Below, in pieces: positions 1 to 9,342 of a DNA stretch of 32,942 nt. The DNA lies in assembly GCA_027483705.1 (NCBI GenBank), contig JAIXTY010000021.1, positions 1-32,942 on the forward strand, given 5' to 3'. Source of the DNA: Rubrivivax sp. (GTDB lineage Bacteria; Pseudomonadota; Gammaproteobacteria; Burkholderiales; Burkholderiaceae_C). The notes below the pieces were generated by a model. That model ran no database searches. It saw only the letters and a list, made by a program, of their open reading frames with translations, and had not been told where the DNA came from. The translations under genes and the position numbers were made by a program. The stretch's first letter is position 1; every line of letters begins with the position of its first letter.

Positions 1-713
<713 letters not shown>

Positions 714-717
<4 letters not shown>

Positions 718-1709
718 GACAGGGCCTCCTTGTCGCGCGCCGCCTTGCCGCGGCGCAGGTCGTTCCACCAGGCCCGGGTGTCGTCGCGCCAGCCGCGGAA
801 GGTGGCCCAGCGCAGCGAGGCCAGGCCGCCGGGGAGGTACAGCACGCTCAGGATCAGCAGCACGCCCAGCGTCATCAGGTACAGCTGCGGTGCCTGCAGC
901 CGCAGCGTCTCGGCCAGCAGGCTGAACACGATGGCGGCGATCAGCGGGCCCCACAGCGTGGCCACGCCGCCGATCAGCGCGATGAGCACGGTCTGGAAGC
1001 CGATGAAGGGGTTGAACACCGTGCTCGGGTCGATGTACGTCCAGCGCACGCTCATCGCCGCGCCCACCGCGCCGGCAAAGGCCGCCGTCAGCATGAAGCC
1101 GCCGATCTTGACGAGGCGCGTGTTCACGCCCAGCGTCTGCGCGCGTTGCTCGTCGGCCCCGATGCCGGCCAGCGCCAGGCCGAATCGCGTGCGCCGGATG
1201 ACGATGCTGCAGGCCACGGCCAGCACGGCCAGCAGCAGCACCGTGAGGTAGATGGTGTCGCGCTCGGGCACCACCGTGAGCACGCGGCCCACCGTGCCGG
1301 TGACCTGCTTTTCCCAGTAGGTGATGGCGTGGCGGATCAGCTCCGTCATGCCGAAGGTCAGCACCGCGAAGTAGGTGCCGCGCAGGTGCAGCACGGCGGC
1401 ACCCATCACCAGCGCCACCAGCGCCGCCACACCGGCGCCGGCCGCGATGACGCCGACCCAGCCGAGGTCCTCGATGAAGATGGCGCTGAAGTACGCGCCG
1501 ATGCCGAAGAAGGCCGCCGTGGCCAGCGACAGGTAGCGCGTGGTGCCGCAGAAGAGCGTCCAGCTGGTGGCCAGGGCCACGTACATCAGACAGGTGAGCG
1601 CCATCGACACCGCAAACTCGCTGCCCCAGTGCGGCACGGCCAGGGCCCAGCCCGCCAGCGCGAACAGCACCAACGCGTCGCGGCCGAGCAGGTTCTTGTC
1701 GAGCAGCAT
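714..1709 (-). CDS. livM: Branched-chain amino-acid type ABC transporter permease LivM
   Basis: Integral membrane permease, 331 aa, partner of LivH in an HAAT importer. The ATG at 1709 is chosen over an upstream in-frame ATG at 1736 because GGAGGG sits 5 nt before it. The protein has about eight hydrophobic segments from residue 12 on. It carries the LivM-typical stretches RGTYFAVLTFGMTELIRH (first cytoplasmic loop), AGIGADEQRAQTLGVN (the EAA-like coupling loop that touches the ATPase) and GGVATLWGPLIAA. A charged, tryptophan-rich tail of about 35 residues (RGWRDDTRAWWNDLRRGK) follows the last helix. The gene is separated from livH by 109 bp holding a palindromic repeat and overlaps livG by 4 nt. 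Confidence 0.9.
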
Positions 1710-1739
1710 CAGAACCCTCCGGAGCCGCAAGGCCAAGCA

Positions 1740-1818
1740 GAAGCCGCGGAACCGGCTTCGCCGGGCCGCTGGCGAACGGCCCCCGCGGGGGGTAGCGAGC
1801 GAAAGCGAGCTTGGGGGC
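1740..1818. repeat. GC-rich palindromic intergenic element between livH and livM
   Basis: The 109 bp between the livH stop and the livM start contain a compact set of symmetries. There is a 7-bp inverted repeat GAAGCCG/CGGCTTC with a 6-nt loop (1740-1759), then GGCCG/CGGCC, then a CCCCCGCGGGGG palindrome, then the direct repeat AGCGAGC-gaa-AGCGAGC, ending in GGGGGCTC at the livH stop. From memory this resembles short repeats scattered between genes in Comamonadaceae and relatives. I find no second copy in this window, so repeat status is an inference. Position inside an operon suggests a role in mRNA processing, or partial termination that sets livM/livG below livH. Confidence 0.5.
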
Positions 1819-2709
1819 TCATGATCTCTTGTTGAACAGGCCGTTGGGCTTCCACAAGAGGACGCCGATGAACACCGCGTAGCTCAGCAGGCTCTTGAGC
1901 GACGGGTTGGTGAAGTGCATGCCGATGGCCTCGATCACGCCCAACGCCAGGCCGCCCGCGAGGGCGCCGCCCATGCTGCCGAAGCCGCCGAGCGTGATGA
2001 CGATCAGCGCCGTCACCGTGTAGGGCTCGCCCATCGACGGCGTGATGGTGTAGGCCATGCTCAGCAGGCAGCCGGCCACGCCACTGAGGCCCAGTCCCAC
2101 GCCGAACATCAGCGGGTGCAGGCGCTGGGTGTCGATGCCCACCAGCTGCGCACCGGTGGGGCTTTGCATCAGTGCGCGCACGCCCTTGCCCAGCAGCGTC
2201 TGCTTCAGCAGCACGATGAGGCCCACGCTGAACAGCAGGCTCAGGCCCAGCAGCAGCAGCTTGTTGCCGGCGAACTGAGCGCCGCCCTCACCGCCCACGC
2301 GCACGGGGTCGGTCAGGTAGTCGTAGCCGCGCAGATCGGCCCCCCACACGCTCTGGGCGAAGTTCTGCACCAGGAACATCAGGCCGAAGGCCACCATCAG
2401 GCCGCGGGCCTCGAAGATGTCGACGTTGGGGCTGGTGCGCGCCAGCCGGCGGAAGGTGAGCCGGTGCACCACCACGCCCACGGCCATCAGCACGGCAAAG
2501 CTGATGGGCACCATCAGCACCGGGCTGATGCCCAGGCTGGTGTGCGCCATCCAGGTGAGGAAGGCGCCCACCATCAGGAACTCGCCGTGCGCGATGTTCA
2601 GGATGCGCATGAGCCCGTACTGCAGGTTCAGGCCCAGGCCCACCAGCGCGTACACCGCGCCGGTGATCAGGCCGGAGGCGATCAGCTCGAACCAGGCACC
2701 CAGGCTCAT
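1819..2709 (-). CDS. livH: Branched-chain amino-acid type ABC transporter permease LivH
   Basis: Membrane permease of the same importer, 296 aa, which is the usual LivH length. The family's N-terminal signature LNIAHGEFLMVGAF is present at about residues 37-50. The ATPase-coupling loop ALMQSPTGAQLVGID lies near 180, and the glycine-rich C-terminal stretch LGGFGSMGGALAGG lies near 240-255. About eight transmembrane segments can be seen. The ATG at 2709 begins 13 nt after the stop of the binding-protein gene. No clear Shine-Dalgarno precedes it, so it probably relies on coupling with the gene upstream. Confidence 0.92.
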   Translation of the reverse strand: MSLGAWFELIASGLITGAVYALVGLGLNLQYGLMRILNIAHGEFLMVGAFLTWMAHTSLGISPVLMVPISFAVLMAVGVVVHRLTFRRLARTSPNVDIFEARGLMVAFGLMFLVQNFAQSVWGADLRGYDYLTDPVRVGGEGGAQFAGNKLLLLGLSLLFSVGLIVLLKQTLLGKGVRALMQSPTGAQLVGIDTQRLHPLMFGVGLGLSGVAGCLLSMAYTITPSMGEPYTVTALIVITLGGFGSMGGALAGGLALGVIEAIGMHFTNPSLKSLLSYAVFIGVLLWKPNGLFNKRS

Positions 2710-2722
2710 GGAGCGCCCGCGG

Positions 2723-3916
2723 TCAGACCCAGGCCGGCTTCGACGGGTTCAGCGGCGCCGTGGCGCGCGCCTTCGGCCACACCACCTCGAAGTCGCCCTT
2801 CTGCCACTGGCTCACCGTGCCCGGCACGCCGACGTTCTCGCTGCCGTTGAAGCGGATGTCGCCGAGGATGGTCTTGTGCGTCCCGCCGGCGACAAAGTCG
2901 CGAATGGCCTTCTTGTCCAGGCCCACCTTGGCCACGGCGGCCGTCAGGATCTCCAAGCCCGCCCAGGTGGCGCCGCTGGCCCAGCGGTCCGGCTCCTTGG
3001 CGGCGCCGAACTTCTTGACGTGCGCATCGAAGTAGGCCTTGGCGGCCGGGCTCGTCTTGCCGTTCCAGCTGCCCATGCCCAGCACGCCCTCGGCGCCCGC
3101 CTGCATGACGTTGCGGTACAGCTGGAAGGCCGTGCCCACGCTGGCGTAGAAGAACTTCGGGTTGAAGCCGATCTCCTTGCTCTGCCGGCTGGCCAGGATG
3201 GTGTCCGGCGGGTACGTGAGGCCGATGAAGGCGTCGGGGTTCTTGTCCTTGAAGCCGCGCAGCACGGGGCTCAGGTCCTTCACGCCCAGCGGGTAGCTCT
3301 TGTCCTCGACGATGTTGATGCCGCTGCCGGCCAGCGCCACCTTCAGCGCGGCGTAGTTCTCCAGGCCGAAGAGGTCGTCGACGTAGATCACGGCCACCGT
3401 CTTGGCACCGTTGTTCTTGAGCATGTCCACCAGCGCGTCCATCATCGGCTTGGGCTGCTGCAGCAAGAGGAAGAAGTACGGCAGCTTCATCTCCACCAGC
3501 CGGCGGCTCAGCGCCGTGGGCGCCAGGAACGGGTACTGGAAGCGGTTGGCCAGCGGCGCGACGGCGAAGTTGGCGTTGCTGCCCCAGGGCGGCAGCACCA
3601 GGTCGACCTTGTCGCTGCCCATCAGCTTTTCGTAGGTGCGCACGCAGGTTTCGATGTTGCTCTGGTCGTCGCTGCTGATCAGCTCGATGGGGCGCTTCGT
3701 GCCCTTCACGTCCAGGCCGCCCGCGGCGTTCACCTGCTCGGCCCACAGCAGGTAGTTGGGCTCCTGGCTCGTCTGCGCGCCCACGCTCCACGGGCCGGTG
3801 CGGGCCATCGCGTAGCCGATGCGCACGGGGGCGTTGCCCTGTGCGAATGCGGGGATGGCGGTGGTGGCCGCCGTGGAGGCCAGGGCTTGCACGACGGTGC
3901 GGCGGTTCAAGGTCAT
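2723..3916 (-). CDS. Periplasmic substrate-binding protein of the HAAT importer (LivK-like, Peripla_BP_6)
   Basis: Ligand-binding protein, 397 aa, that would deliver substrate to LivHM. The start at 3916 is preceded by AGAGGAG. An upstream in-frame extension is rejected because it runs through the promoter region. The N-terminus NRRTVVQALAS... ending AFA-QG near residue 25 is a signal peptide with an R-R pair, exported by Sec or Tat. The mature part begins APVRIGYAMARTGPW, the usual type-I periplasmic fold opening, followed by a DDQSN segment and a YPPDTI segment. Members of this family bind branched-chain amino acids, amides, urea or aromatic acids. Nothing here settles the ligand. The first gene of the operon, it is divergent from the AraC regulator and probably controlled by it. 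Confidence 0.88.
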   Translation of the reverse strand: MTLNRRTVVQALASTAATTAIPAFAQGNAPVRIGYAMARTGPWSVGAQTSQEPNYLLWAEQVNAAGGLDVKGTKRPIELISSDDQSNIETCVRTYEKLMGSDKVDLVLPPWGSNANFAVAPLANRFQYPFLAPTALSRRLVEMKLPYFFLLLQQPKPMMDALVDMLKNNGAKTVAVIYVDDLFGLENYAALKVALAGSGINIVEDKSYPLGVKDLSPVLRGFKDKNPDAFIGLTYPPDTILASRQSKEIGFNPKFFYASVGTAFQLYRNVMQAGAEGVLGMGSWNGKTSPAAKAYFDAHVKKFGAAKEPDRWASGATWAGLEILTAAVAKVGLDKKAIRDFVAGGTHKTILGDIRFNGSENVGVPGTVSQWQKGDFEVVWPKARATAPLNPSKPAWV

Positions 3917-3973
3917 GGCTTGTCTCCTCTGTGGGGTGTGGTGGTGGATTGTTCGCAGCCGCCCGGGCGACGT

Positions 3974-4015
3974 CTTGACTGCGCGTGCACGGCGCTTGAC
4001 CGCGCGTGCACGGCC
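3974..4015. promoter_or_regulatory. 21-bp tandem direct repeat, probable AraC-family operator
   Basis: Two back-to-back 21-bp units, 3974-3994 and 3995-4015, share CTTGAC-Y-GCGCGTGCACGGC with only two differences. A 21-bp period is two turns of B-DNA, so both units face the same side. AraC-family monomers with two HTH motifs typically bind such direct repeats. The pair lies in the 203-bp region between the importer operon and the araC-type gene, with its proximal edge 58 bp from the binding-protein start. Placement fits activation of the importer and possibly autoregulation. Confidence 0.6.
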
Positions 4016-4119
4016 GCTCGGGACTTTCCCGGCACAAAGGCCCACGGCCACGCTGGGCGACACCCGCGGCGCTACGCTCGCGCCCACGTTCGACGAGGCA
4101 CCCTCCAGGAGACAAGCCC

Positions 4120-5085
4120 ATGGCGACACAGCCCGAACTGATGGACACCAGCACCGTGCCGGCGCCCGAGCGCGCCGGCGTCTGGAGCGACTGGCTCGGC
4201 CGCGTCTTCCAGGGCCTGAAGTCCGACCAGTACGGCGACACCGACTTCGACGGCCGCGCGCGCACGCTGCGCGCCGGCGAGGTGGTGCTCACGCGGCTGG
4301 AGGCCACGCGCCACCGCGTCACGCGCAGCCCGTCGACGGCGCGCGCCACCGAGCAGCCCTACCTCAAGATCGTCGCGCCCTGGAAGGGCTGCGCCGGTGT
4401 GGAGCAGAAGGGCCGCGAAACCTGGGTGACGCCCGGCCAGTGGAGCATCTACGACACCACCGACAGCTACGCGGTGGCCAACCCCGAGCGCGTGGAGCAC
4501 CTGATCGTGATGCTGCCCAAGCCGCTGCTGGCCGAGCGCGGCTTCTCACCCGCCCAGCTCGACACGCTGATGGCGCGGCGGCTGGGCGGCAGCGGCGGCA
4601 TCTCGACGCTGGCGCTGCAGACCATGCGCAACGCCTTCGCCGAGCTGCCCAGCATGCCCGAGGCGGCGGCGCGCGGCGTGGGTGACGCCATCGCGCAGCT
4701 GGTGCACCTGAGCCTGCTCGACCTGGCCGGCCAGGCCAGCGCGCAGACGCAGCGCGAGGCGCTGCGCGAGCGCATCAAGCAGCACGTGGCGCAGCACCTG
4801 GCCGACTCCGGGCTCACGGTGGACGGCATCGCGCGCGCGCTCAACTGCAGCCGGCGGCAGCTGTACAACGCCTTTGCCGAAGAGCCTGATGGCGTGGCCG
4901 GCTACATCCTGGCGCAGCGCCTCGTGGCCTGCCGCCGGCTGCTGGCCGACCGCAGCCAGGCGCACCGCAGCCTCACCGACATCGCACTCGGACTTGGCTT
5001 CCAGAACATGGCGCACTTCAGCCGCGTGTTCCGCGCCCACGGGGGCGTGGCGCCGAGCGACTACCGCAAGGCGGCGTTCGGCTGA
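4120..5085 (+). CDS. AraC-family transcriptional regulator
   Basis: DNA-binding regulator of 321 aa. The ATG at 4120 follows CAGGAG with suitable spacing. Residues 1-200 resemble the AraC_binding_2/FeaR-type sensor domain (segments PYLKIVAPWKG and GQWSIYDTTDSY are characteristic). The C-terminal ~100 residues are the paired HTH domain: LTVDGIARALNCSRRQLYNAF forms the first HTH and SLTDIALGLGFQNMAHFSRVFRAHGGVAPSDYR the second, with the usual F-x-x-x-F-R-x-x-G-x-x-P-S-x-Y-R ending. Divergent placement from the HAAT importer and the 21-bp tandem repeat between them suggest it senses the imported compound. The inducer is unknown. Confidence 0.9.
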   Translation: MATQPELMDTSTVPAPERAGVWSDWLGRVFQGLKSDQYGDTDFDGRARTLRAGEVVLTRLEATRHRVTRSPSTARATEQPYLKIVAPWKGCAGVEQKGRETWVTPGQWSIYDTTDSYAVANPERVEHLIVMLPKPLLAERGFSPAQLDTLMARRLGGSGGISTLALQTMRNAFAELPSMPEAAARGVGDAIAQLVHLSLLDLAGQASAQTQREALRERIKQHVAQHLADSGLTVDGIARALNCSRRQLYNAFAEEPDGVAGYILAQRLVACRRLLADRSQAHRSLTDIALGLGFQNMAHFSRVFRAHGGVAPSDYRKAAFG

Positions 5086-5097
5086 GGGCTGCTTCGC

Positions 5098-5910
5098 TTA
5101 CGCGCGCTCGATGCGCGCGTAGGCCGAGTGGTTATGGATGGACTCGAAGTTCTCGACGTCCACCGCATACGCGCCAACACGCGCATCGGCGTTCAGCGCC
5201 AGCGCCACATCGCGCACCAGGTCTTCCACGAACTTCGGGTTCTCGTAGGCGCGCTCGGTCACCCACTTCTCGTCGGGCCGCTTGAGCATCGGCCAGATCT
5301 CGCTGGGCGCGGCGTCTTCGGCAAAGCGCACCAGCTGTTCCCAGGGCAGGTCAGCGCCGGCGCCTTCGCGCACCTCGACGCGGATGGTCACCAGCGAACG
5401 CTGGTTGTGCGCGCCGTAGTCGCTGATCTCCTTGCTGCAGGGGCACAGGCTCTTCACCGGCACCGCCACCTCGGCCCACACGCGCGTGACGCCTGCTCGC
5501 GTCTCGCTGATCCAGCGGCCCTGGTAGTCGAGCAGGCTCTGCAGGCCCGACACCGGCGCGCGTTTGCGCACGAAGAAGCTGAACGCGGCCTCAATGCGGC
5601 CTTCGGTGGCGCCGAGCTTGTCGAGCATCGCTGCGTGGCGCGCGCGCAGGCCGGCGGCGTCGAGCGCCTCGCCCGACAGGGCGAGTTCATCGAGCCAGGC
5701 CACGAAGCGCGACATGTGCGTGCCCTTCTTCTCGGCCGGCAGCGCCACGTCGAGCGTCCACATCGCGGCCGTGGTCTGCACGGCGCCGGCCACGCGCAGC
5801 GCCAGCGGGTAGCGCACGTCCTTCACGCCGACACGCTGGATGGCCAGGTGGCGCACGTCAGGCGCGCTTTGCGTGTCGGGGATGTGCAGGACGTCGGTGA
5901 GCTTGTTCAT
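5098..5910 (-). CDS. folE2: GTP cyclohydrolase FolE2 (GTP cyclohydrolase IB)
   Basis: Converts GTP to 7,8-dihydroneopterin triphosphate, the first step to folate and other pterins. The 270-aa length is normal. Family marks visible are KKGTHMSRF (residues 61-69), the cysteine motif [10 protein letters not shown] at 154-163 with the conserved active-site/metal Cys, GAHNQRS at 166-172, and the C-terminal [11 protein letters not shown]. FolE2 is the alternative to the zinc-dependent FolE and in several bacteria works with other metals when zinc is scarce. No Zur-like box was recognised here. It lies downstream of dxs in the same direction, 118 bp away, in a leader with strong hairpins. No clear Shine-Dalgarno precedes the ATG. 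Confidence 0.95.
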   Translation of the reverse strand: MNKLTDVLHIPDTQSAPDVRHLAIQRVGVKDVRYPLALRVAGAVQTTAAMWTLDVALPAEKKGTHMSRFVAWLDELALSGEALDAAGLRARHAAMLDKLGATEGRIEAAFSFFVRKRAPVSGLQSLLDYQGRWISETRAGVTRVWAEVAVPVKSLCPCSKEISDYGAHNQRSLVTIRVEVREGAGADLPWEQLVRFAEDAAPSEIWPMLKRPDEKWVTERAYENPKFVEDLVRDVALALNADARVGAYAVDVENFESIHNHSAYARIERA

Positions 5911-5971
5911 CGGTCAGGGGCGGGGGCCAAGGCGGCCCCTCGCGCAAGGCCCGGAGCATGCCACCTCCGGG
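5858..5971 (-). other. folE2 leader: hairpin plus possible overlapping leader ORF
   Basis: A perfect 7-bp stem CCCGGAG/CTCCGGG with an 8-nt loop spans 5950-5971. On the minus strand the same bases contain GGAGG, a 4-nt spacer and an ATG at 5959. That ATG opens a 33-codon frame ending at 5858, out of frame with folE2 and overlapping its first 50 bases. A second stem GGGGCC/GGCCCC with a 5-nt loop lies at 5923-5939, between this ATG and the folE2 ATG. What is seen is the symmetry and the reading frame. A role as a translational switch is inference, and the hairpins could instead mark the 3' end of dxs mRNA. Confidence 0.35.
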
Positions 5972-6028
5972 ATCGCCGGGATGTCGCCCGGGTGAACCGC
6001 AGCGTTGCGGAACTTCGAACGCCGGGCC

Positions 6029-7927
6029 TCAGCCGTTGACGGCGGCCAGCGACGGCCGGCCGCCGGCGGCGTCGCGGAAACGCTGCACGATGCTGGCCTC
6101 GATGCCGGCGGCATCCAGCCCGCACAGCGACAGCAGCTTGGCCGGATCGCCATGTTCGACGAAGCGGTCGGGCAGGCCCAGCGTCAGCACCGGCGTGGCC
6201 ACGCCATGGGCGGCCAGGCACTCCAGCACCGCGCTGCCGGCGCCGCCCATCAGGCAGCCCTCTTCCACCGTGACGACGGCCTCGTGGCTGCGCGCCAGCT
6301 GCAGCACCAGCGCCTCGTCGAGCGGCTTGACGAAGCGCATGTCGGCCACCGTGGCGCCCAGCTTCTCGGCCGCGGCCAGCGCCGGGTGCAGCAGCGTGCC
6401 GAAGGCGAGGATGGCGATGCGGCTGCCCTGGCGGCGCACCACGCCCTGGCCCCAGGGCCAGGCCACGAGTTCCTTCTCGATCGTGGCGCCGACGCCGGCG
6501 CCGCGCGGGTAGCGCACGGCCACGGCGTGGTCGGCGCGGAAGGCGGTGGTCAGCGCCATGCGGCACTCGTTCTCGTCCGACGGCGTGAGCATCGAGCAAT
6601 GCGGGATGCAGCGCACGTAGGCGATGTCGTACGCGCCGGCGTGCGTGGGGCCGTCGGCACCCACCAGGCCGCCGCGGTCCAGCGCAAACACCACCGGCAG
6701 CTTCTGCAGCGCCACGTCGTGGATCAGCTGGTCGTAGCCGCGCTGCAGGAACGTGCTGTAGATGGCCACCACGGGCTTGAGCCCCTCGCAGGCCAGGCCG
6801 GCCGCAAAGGTGACGGCGTGCTGCTCGGCGATGCCGACGTCGTGGTAGCGCTTCGGAAAGCGCTTGTGGAACTCCACCATGCCCGAGCCCTCGCGCATGG
6901 CCGGCGTGATGGCGACGAGCTTCTCGTCGGCCTCGGCCATGTCGCACAGCCACTGGCCGAACACCTGCGTGAAGGTGGGCTTGCCGGGCTTGCTGGGCGG
7001 GAAGCCCTCCACCGGATTGAACTTGGCCGAGGCGGCGTGGTACTTCACCGGGTCGGCCTCGGCCAGCTTGTAGCCGTAGCCCTTCTTGGTGACGACGTGC
7101 AGGAACTGCGCGCCGCGCTTGGCCTTCAGGTTCTCGAGCGTGGGGATCAGCGCATCGAGGTCGTGGCCGTCGATGGGGCCGACGTAGTTGAAGCCGAACT
7201 CCTCGAAGATGGTGCCGGGCACGACCATGCCCTTGGCGTGCTCCTCGAAGCGCCGCGCCAGCTCGAAGAGCGGCGGCGCGTTCTTCAGCACCGCCTTGGC
7301 GCCCTCGCGCGCGGCGGCGTAGAAGTTGCCGCTCATCAGGCGCGCCAGGTACTTGTTCAGCGCGCCCACCGGCGGGCTGATCGACATGTCGTTGTCGTTG
7401 AGCACCACCAGCAGGTCGGGCACCTGGCCCTCGTGCGGCACGCCGGCGTTGTTGAGCGCCTCGAAGGCCATGCCGGCACTCATGGCGCCGTCGCCGATCA
7501 CGGCCACGGCCTTGCGAGCCTCGCCCTTGAGCTGCGCCGCCATCGCCATGCCCAAGGCGGCGCTGATGCTGGTGGAGCTGTGCGCGGTGCCGAAGGTGTC
7601 GTACTCGCTCTCGTCACGCTTCGGGAAGCCGCCGATGCCGCCCAGCTGCCGCAGCGTGTGCATGCGGTCGCGGCGCCCGGTGAGCACCTTGTGCGGGTAG
7701 GTCTGGTGGCCGACGTCCCAGACGATGCGGTCGTGCGGCGTCTCGAACACGTAGTGCAGCGCGATGGTGAGCTCCACCGTGCCGAGGTTGCTGCCGAGAT
7801 GGCCGCCGGTCTGGCTGACGGTCTGCAGCACGAACTCGCGCAACTCCTTGGCCAGCGCAGGCAGCTCGGCGCGCGGCAGGCGGCGCAGGTCGGCGGGGCT
7901 GTCGATCTTCTGCAGCAATCCGGTCAT
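6029..7927 (-). CDS. dxs: 1-deoxy-D-xylulose-5-phosphate synthase
   Basis: Thiamine-diphosphate enzyme that condenses pyruvate and glyceraldehyde-3-phosphate, the entry and main control step of the MEP isoprenoid pathway. From ATG 7927 the protein has 632 aa. Visible are [14 protein letters not shown] with the conserved His (41-54), the ThDP motif [16 protein letters not shown] (145-160), [12 protein letters not shown] (177-188), and the transketolase-like pyrimidine domain with [14 protein letters not shown]. An in-frame TTG at 7933 overlapping the ispA stop is possible, but family members start like MTGLLQKID, so ATG 7927 is preferred. It directly follows ispA, which makes the FPP substrate chain a single transcription unit with xseB. 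Confidence 0.95.
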   Translation of the reverse strand: MTGLLQKIDSPADLRRLPRAELPALAKELREFVLQTVSQTGGHLGSNLGTVELTIALHYVFETPHDRIVWDVGHQTYPHKVLTGRRDRMHTLRQLGGIGGFPKRDESEYDTFGTAHSSTSISAALGMAMAAQLKGEARKAVAVIGDGAMSAGMAFEALNNAGVPHEGQVPDLLVVLNDNDMSISPPVGALNKYLARLMSGNFYAAAREGAKAVLKNAPPLFELARRFEEHAKGMVVPGTIFEEFGFNYVGPIDGHDLDALIPTLENLKAKRGAQFLHVVTKKGYGYKLAEADPVKYHAASAKFNPVEGFPPSKPGKPTFTQVFGQWLCDMAEADEKLVAITPAMREGSGMVEFHKRFPKRYHDVGIAEQHAVTFAAGLACEGLKPVVAIYSTFLQRGYDQLIHDVALQKLPVVFALDRGGLVGADGPTHAGAYDIAYVRCIPHCSMLTPSDENECRMALTTAFRADHAVAVRYPRGAGVGATIEKELVAWPWGQGVVRRQGSRIAILAFGTLLHPALAAAEKLGATVADMRFVKPLDEALVLQLARSHEAVVTVEEGCLMGGAGSAVLECLAAHGVATPVLTLGLPDRFVEHGDPAKLLSLCGLDAAGIEASIVQRFRDAAGGRPSLAAVNG

Positions 7928-7929
7928 GC

Positions 7930-8838
7930 TCAATTCTCTCGCTCCACCACCTTGTCGGCCAGCACGGCCAGCCGGCCGGCGGCGGCGCCCAGGCCACTGG
8001 CGGCCAGGGCCTCGTGCGCCTGGCGCCGCAGCATCTGCGCGTGCGCACGCGCCGCGCCCAGGCCCAGCACCGTGACGAAGGTGGGTTTGTTGTCGTTCTG
8101 ATCCTTGCCGGCGGTCTTGCCCAGCGTGGCGGCGGACTGCGTGACGTCGAGGATGTCGTCGACGACCTGGAAGGCCAGGCCGATGGCCCAGCCGTAGTCG
8201 GACAGCGCCTGCTGCACGGCGGCCGAGGGCTGGCCGCAGGCGGCGCCCATCATCACGCTGGCCTGCAGCAGCGCGCCGGTCTTGCGGCGGTGCATGTCGC
8301 GCAGCTCGGCCTCGTCCAGGCCGCGGCCGATGCTGGCGAGATCGATGGCCTGGCCGCCGGCCATGCCGGCGTGGCCGGCGGACCGGGCCAGCAGCGCCAC
8401 CAGGCGCGCCTGCAGCGCCGGGGTCATGCCCTCGTCGGGGGTGAGCACCTCGAAGGCCAGCGCCTGCATGGCGTCGCCGGCCAGCATGGCCTGGGCCTCG
8501 CCGTACTTCACGTGCACGGTGGGCTTGCCACGGCGCAGCACGTCGTTGTCCATGCAGGGCATGTCGTCGTGCACCAGGCTGTAGGCGTGGATCAGCTCCA
8601 CGGCCACGGCCGCGCGCAGTGCCGCATCGCCTGCGCCGCCGACGGCCTCGCAGGCCGCGCGCACCAGGAGCGGGCGCAGGCGCTTGCCGCCGTCGAGCAC
8701 GCCGTAGCGCATCGCTTCGCCCAGGCCGGCCGGGGCGTCGCCGGGCACCCAGGCCTCGAGCGCACGTTCGACGGCGACGAGCTCGTCGCGCGCCCAGGCG
8801 TCGAAGGTCGGGACGGAGAGGCCACTAATGCCGCTCAT
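7930..8838 (-). CDS. ispA: Farnesyl diphosphate synthase (polyprenyl synthetase family)
   Basis: Makes farnesyl-PP (C15) from IPP and DMAPP for quinones, undecaprenyl carrier and hopanoids. The protein has 302 aa. Both Asp-rich metal-diphosphate motifs are intact: DDMPCMD at 91-97 and DDILD at 227-231. GGKRLRP at 50-56 and the KTGALLQAS segment near 186 are also family hallmarks. The ATG overlaps the xseB stop by 4 nt (ATGA), and dxs starts 3 nt or less beyond its own stop. The xseB-ispA-dxs order is a common bacterial operon. Confidence 0.95.
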   Translation of the reverse strand: MSGISGLSVPTFDAWARDELVAVERALEAWVPGDAPAGLGEAMRYGVLDGGKRLRPLLVRAACEAVGGAGDAALRAAVAVELIHAYSLVHDDMPCMDNDVLRRGKPTVHVKYGEAQAMLAGDAMQALAFEVLTPDEGMTPALQARLVALLARSAGHAGMAGGQAIDLASIGRGLDEAELRDMHRRKTGALLQASVMMGAACGQPSAAVQQALSDYGWAIGLAFQVVDDILDVTQSAATLGKTAGKDQNDNKPTFVTVLGLGAARAHAQMLRRQAHEALAASGLGAAAGRLAVLADKVVEREN

Positions 8839-9074
8839 GCCGCCGTCCAGGGCTTGAGCACGCCCTCGTCGAGCACCTTCACCTGCTCCTCGACGGCCTG
8901 CAGCCTTCCCCGGCAGAACTGCAGCAGCTCCGAGGCGCGGCGGTAGGCGTCCAGCAGCTGGTCCAGCGGCATCTGGCCGTCTTCCATCTGTGCCACGAGC
9001 CGGTCGAGCTCGGCCAGCGCGTGCTCGTAGCTGGCGGGCTCGGTCGGGGTGGACTTGCTGGCGCTTCGGGCCAT
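8835..9074 (-). CDS. xseB: Exodeoxyribonuclease VII small subunit
   Basis: Small subunit of exonuclease VII, which with XseA degrades single-stranded DNA. From ATG 9074 the product is 79 aa, the usual size. The core [17 protein letters not shown] and [24 protein letters not shown] (15-58) forms the conserved helical hairpin. Longer starts at 9116 or 9179 are rejected because a TAGAAT -10 box lies at 9115-9120, which places the transcription start downstream of them. First gene of the xseB-ispA-dxs operon. The large subunit gene is not in the window. Confidence 0.9.
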   Translation of the reverse strand: MARSASKSTPTEPASYEHALAELDRLVAQMEDGQMPLDQLLDAYRRASELLQFCRGRLQAVEEQVKVLDEGVLKPWTAA

Positions 9075-9114
9075 CGGGCGGGGCCGGGATTCCGGGCTGT
9101 GAAATGTGTCGGGC

Positions 9115-9120
9115 ATTCTA
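9115..9120 (-). promoter_or_regulatory. Probable -10 box for xseB-ispA-dxs
   Basis: TAGAAT on the minus strand, 40 nt before the xseB ATG. No convincing -35 is visible at 17 bp. It mirrors a second TAGAAT on the plus strand at 9220-9225, giving divergent promoters about 100 bp apart. Confidence 0.45.
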
Positions 9121-9219
9121 GACAAGCGCTCCACCGTGCCACCGGCTGCGGCCGAGGGGGGTCGGCACCGCCGCAACACCCTGGGGAGCCCTCCCGGCAG
9201 CGAGGGCCACCCCCCCGGC

Positions 9220-9225
9220 TAGAAT
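9220..9225 (+). promoter_or_regulatory. Probable -10 box for the Rieske oxygenase gene
   Basis: TAGAAT on the plus strand within GGCTAGAATCC. A start of transcription near 9232 would give a leader of about 130 nt before the ATG at 9363. That leader contains the inverted repeats listed separately. No good -35 is apparent. Confidence 0.4.
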
Positions 9226-9237
9226 CCGCCCCCGCCT

Positions 9238-9306
9238 GGAACCCCCCGGGGTTCACAGCGTCGTCGTCACCGGGGGTTCCCGCCACCACGCTCATCGTTC
9301 GGTGGC
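9238..9306 (+). other. Structured 5' leader with alternative hairpins upstream of the Rieske gene
   Basis: Arm 9238-9246 (GGAACCCCC) can pair perfectly over 9 bp with 9272-9280 (GGGGGTTCC). The same arm can instead form a tight local hairpin with GGGTTC at 9249-9254. Directly after the distal arm lies a second stem GCCACC (9282-9287) with GGTGGC (9301-9306), extended inside by ACG/CGT. Two mutually exclusive pairings of one arm are the layout expected of an RNA switch. They could also be a protein-binding inverted repeat in DNA. Only the base complementarity is seen. Confidence 0.45.
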
Positions 9307-9342
9307 CCCCCGCCTCGGTTTGGTCGCTGTCCTTTTTCCTGC

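Noticed and set aside
3975..4001. TTGACT/TTGACC inside the tandem repeats as -35 boxes for the AraC gene
   Set aside because: No -10-like sequence occurs about 17 bp downstream of either. The repeats fit a regulator site better.
4006..4119. N-terminal extension of the AraC regulator from an ATG at 4006
   Set aside because: It would run through the operator region. ATG 4120 has a proper ribosome site and gives the family length.
7928..7933. TTG start for dxs overlapping the ispA stop
   Set aside because: ATG 7927 gives the family N-terminus. The TTG adds only two residues, though translational coupling remains possible.
9331..9338. CCTTTTTC run as an intrinsic terminator in the Rieske leader
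   Set aside because: The nearest stable stem ends 24 nt earlier at 9306, so the hairpin and T-run are not adjacent as termination requires.
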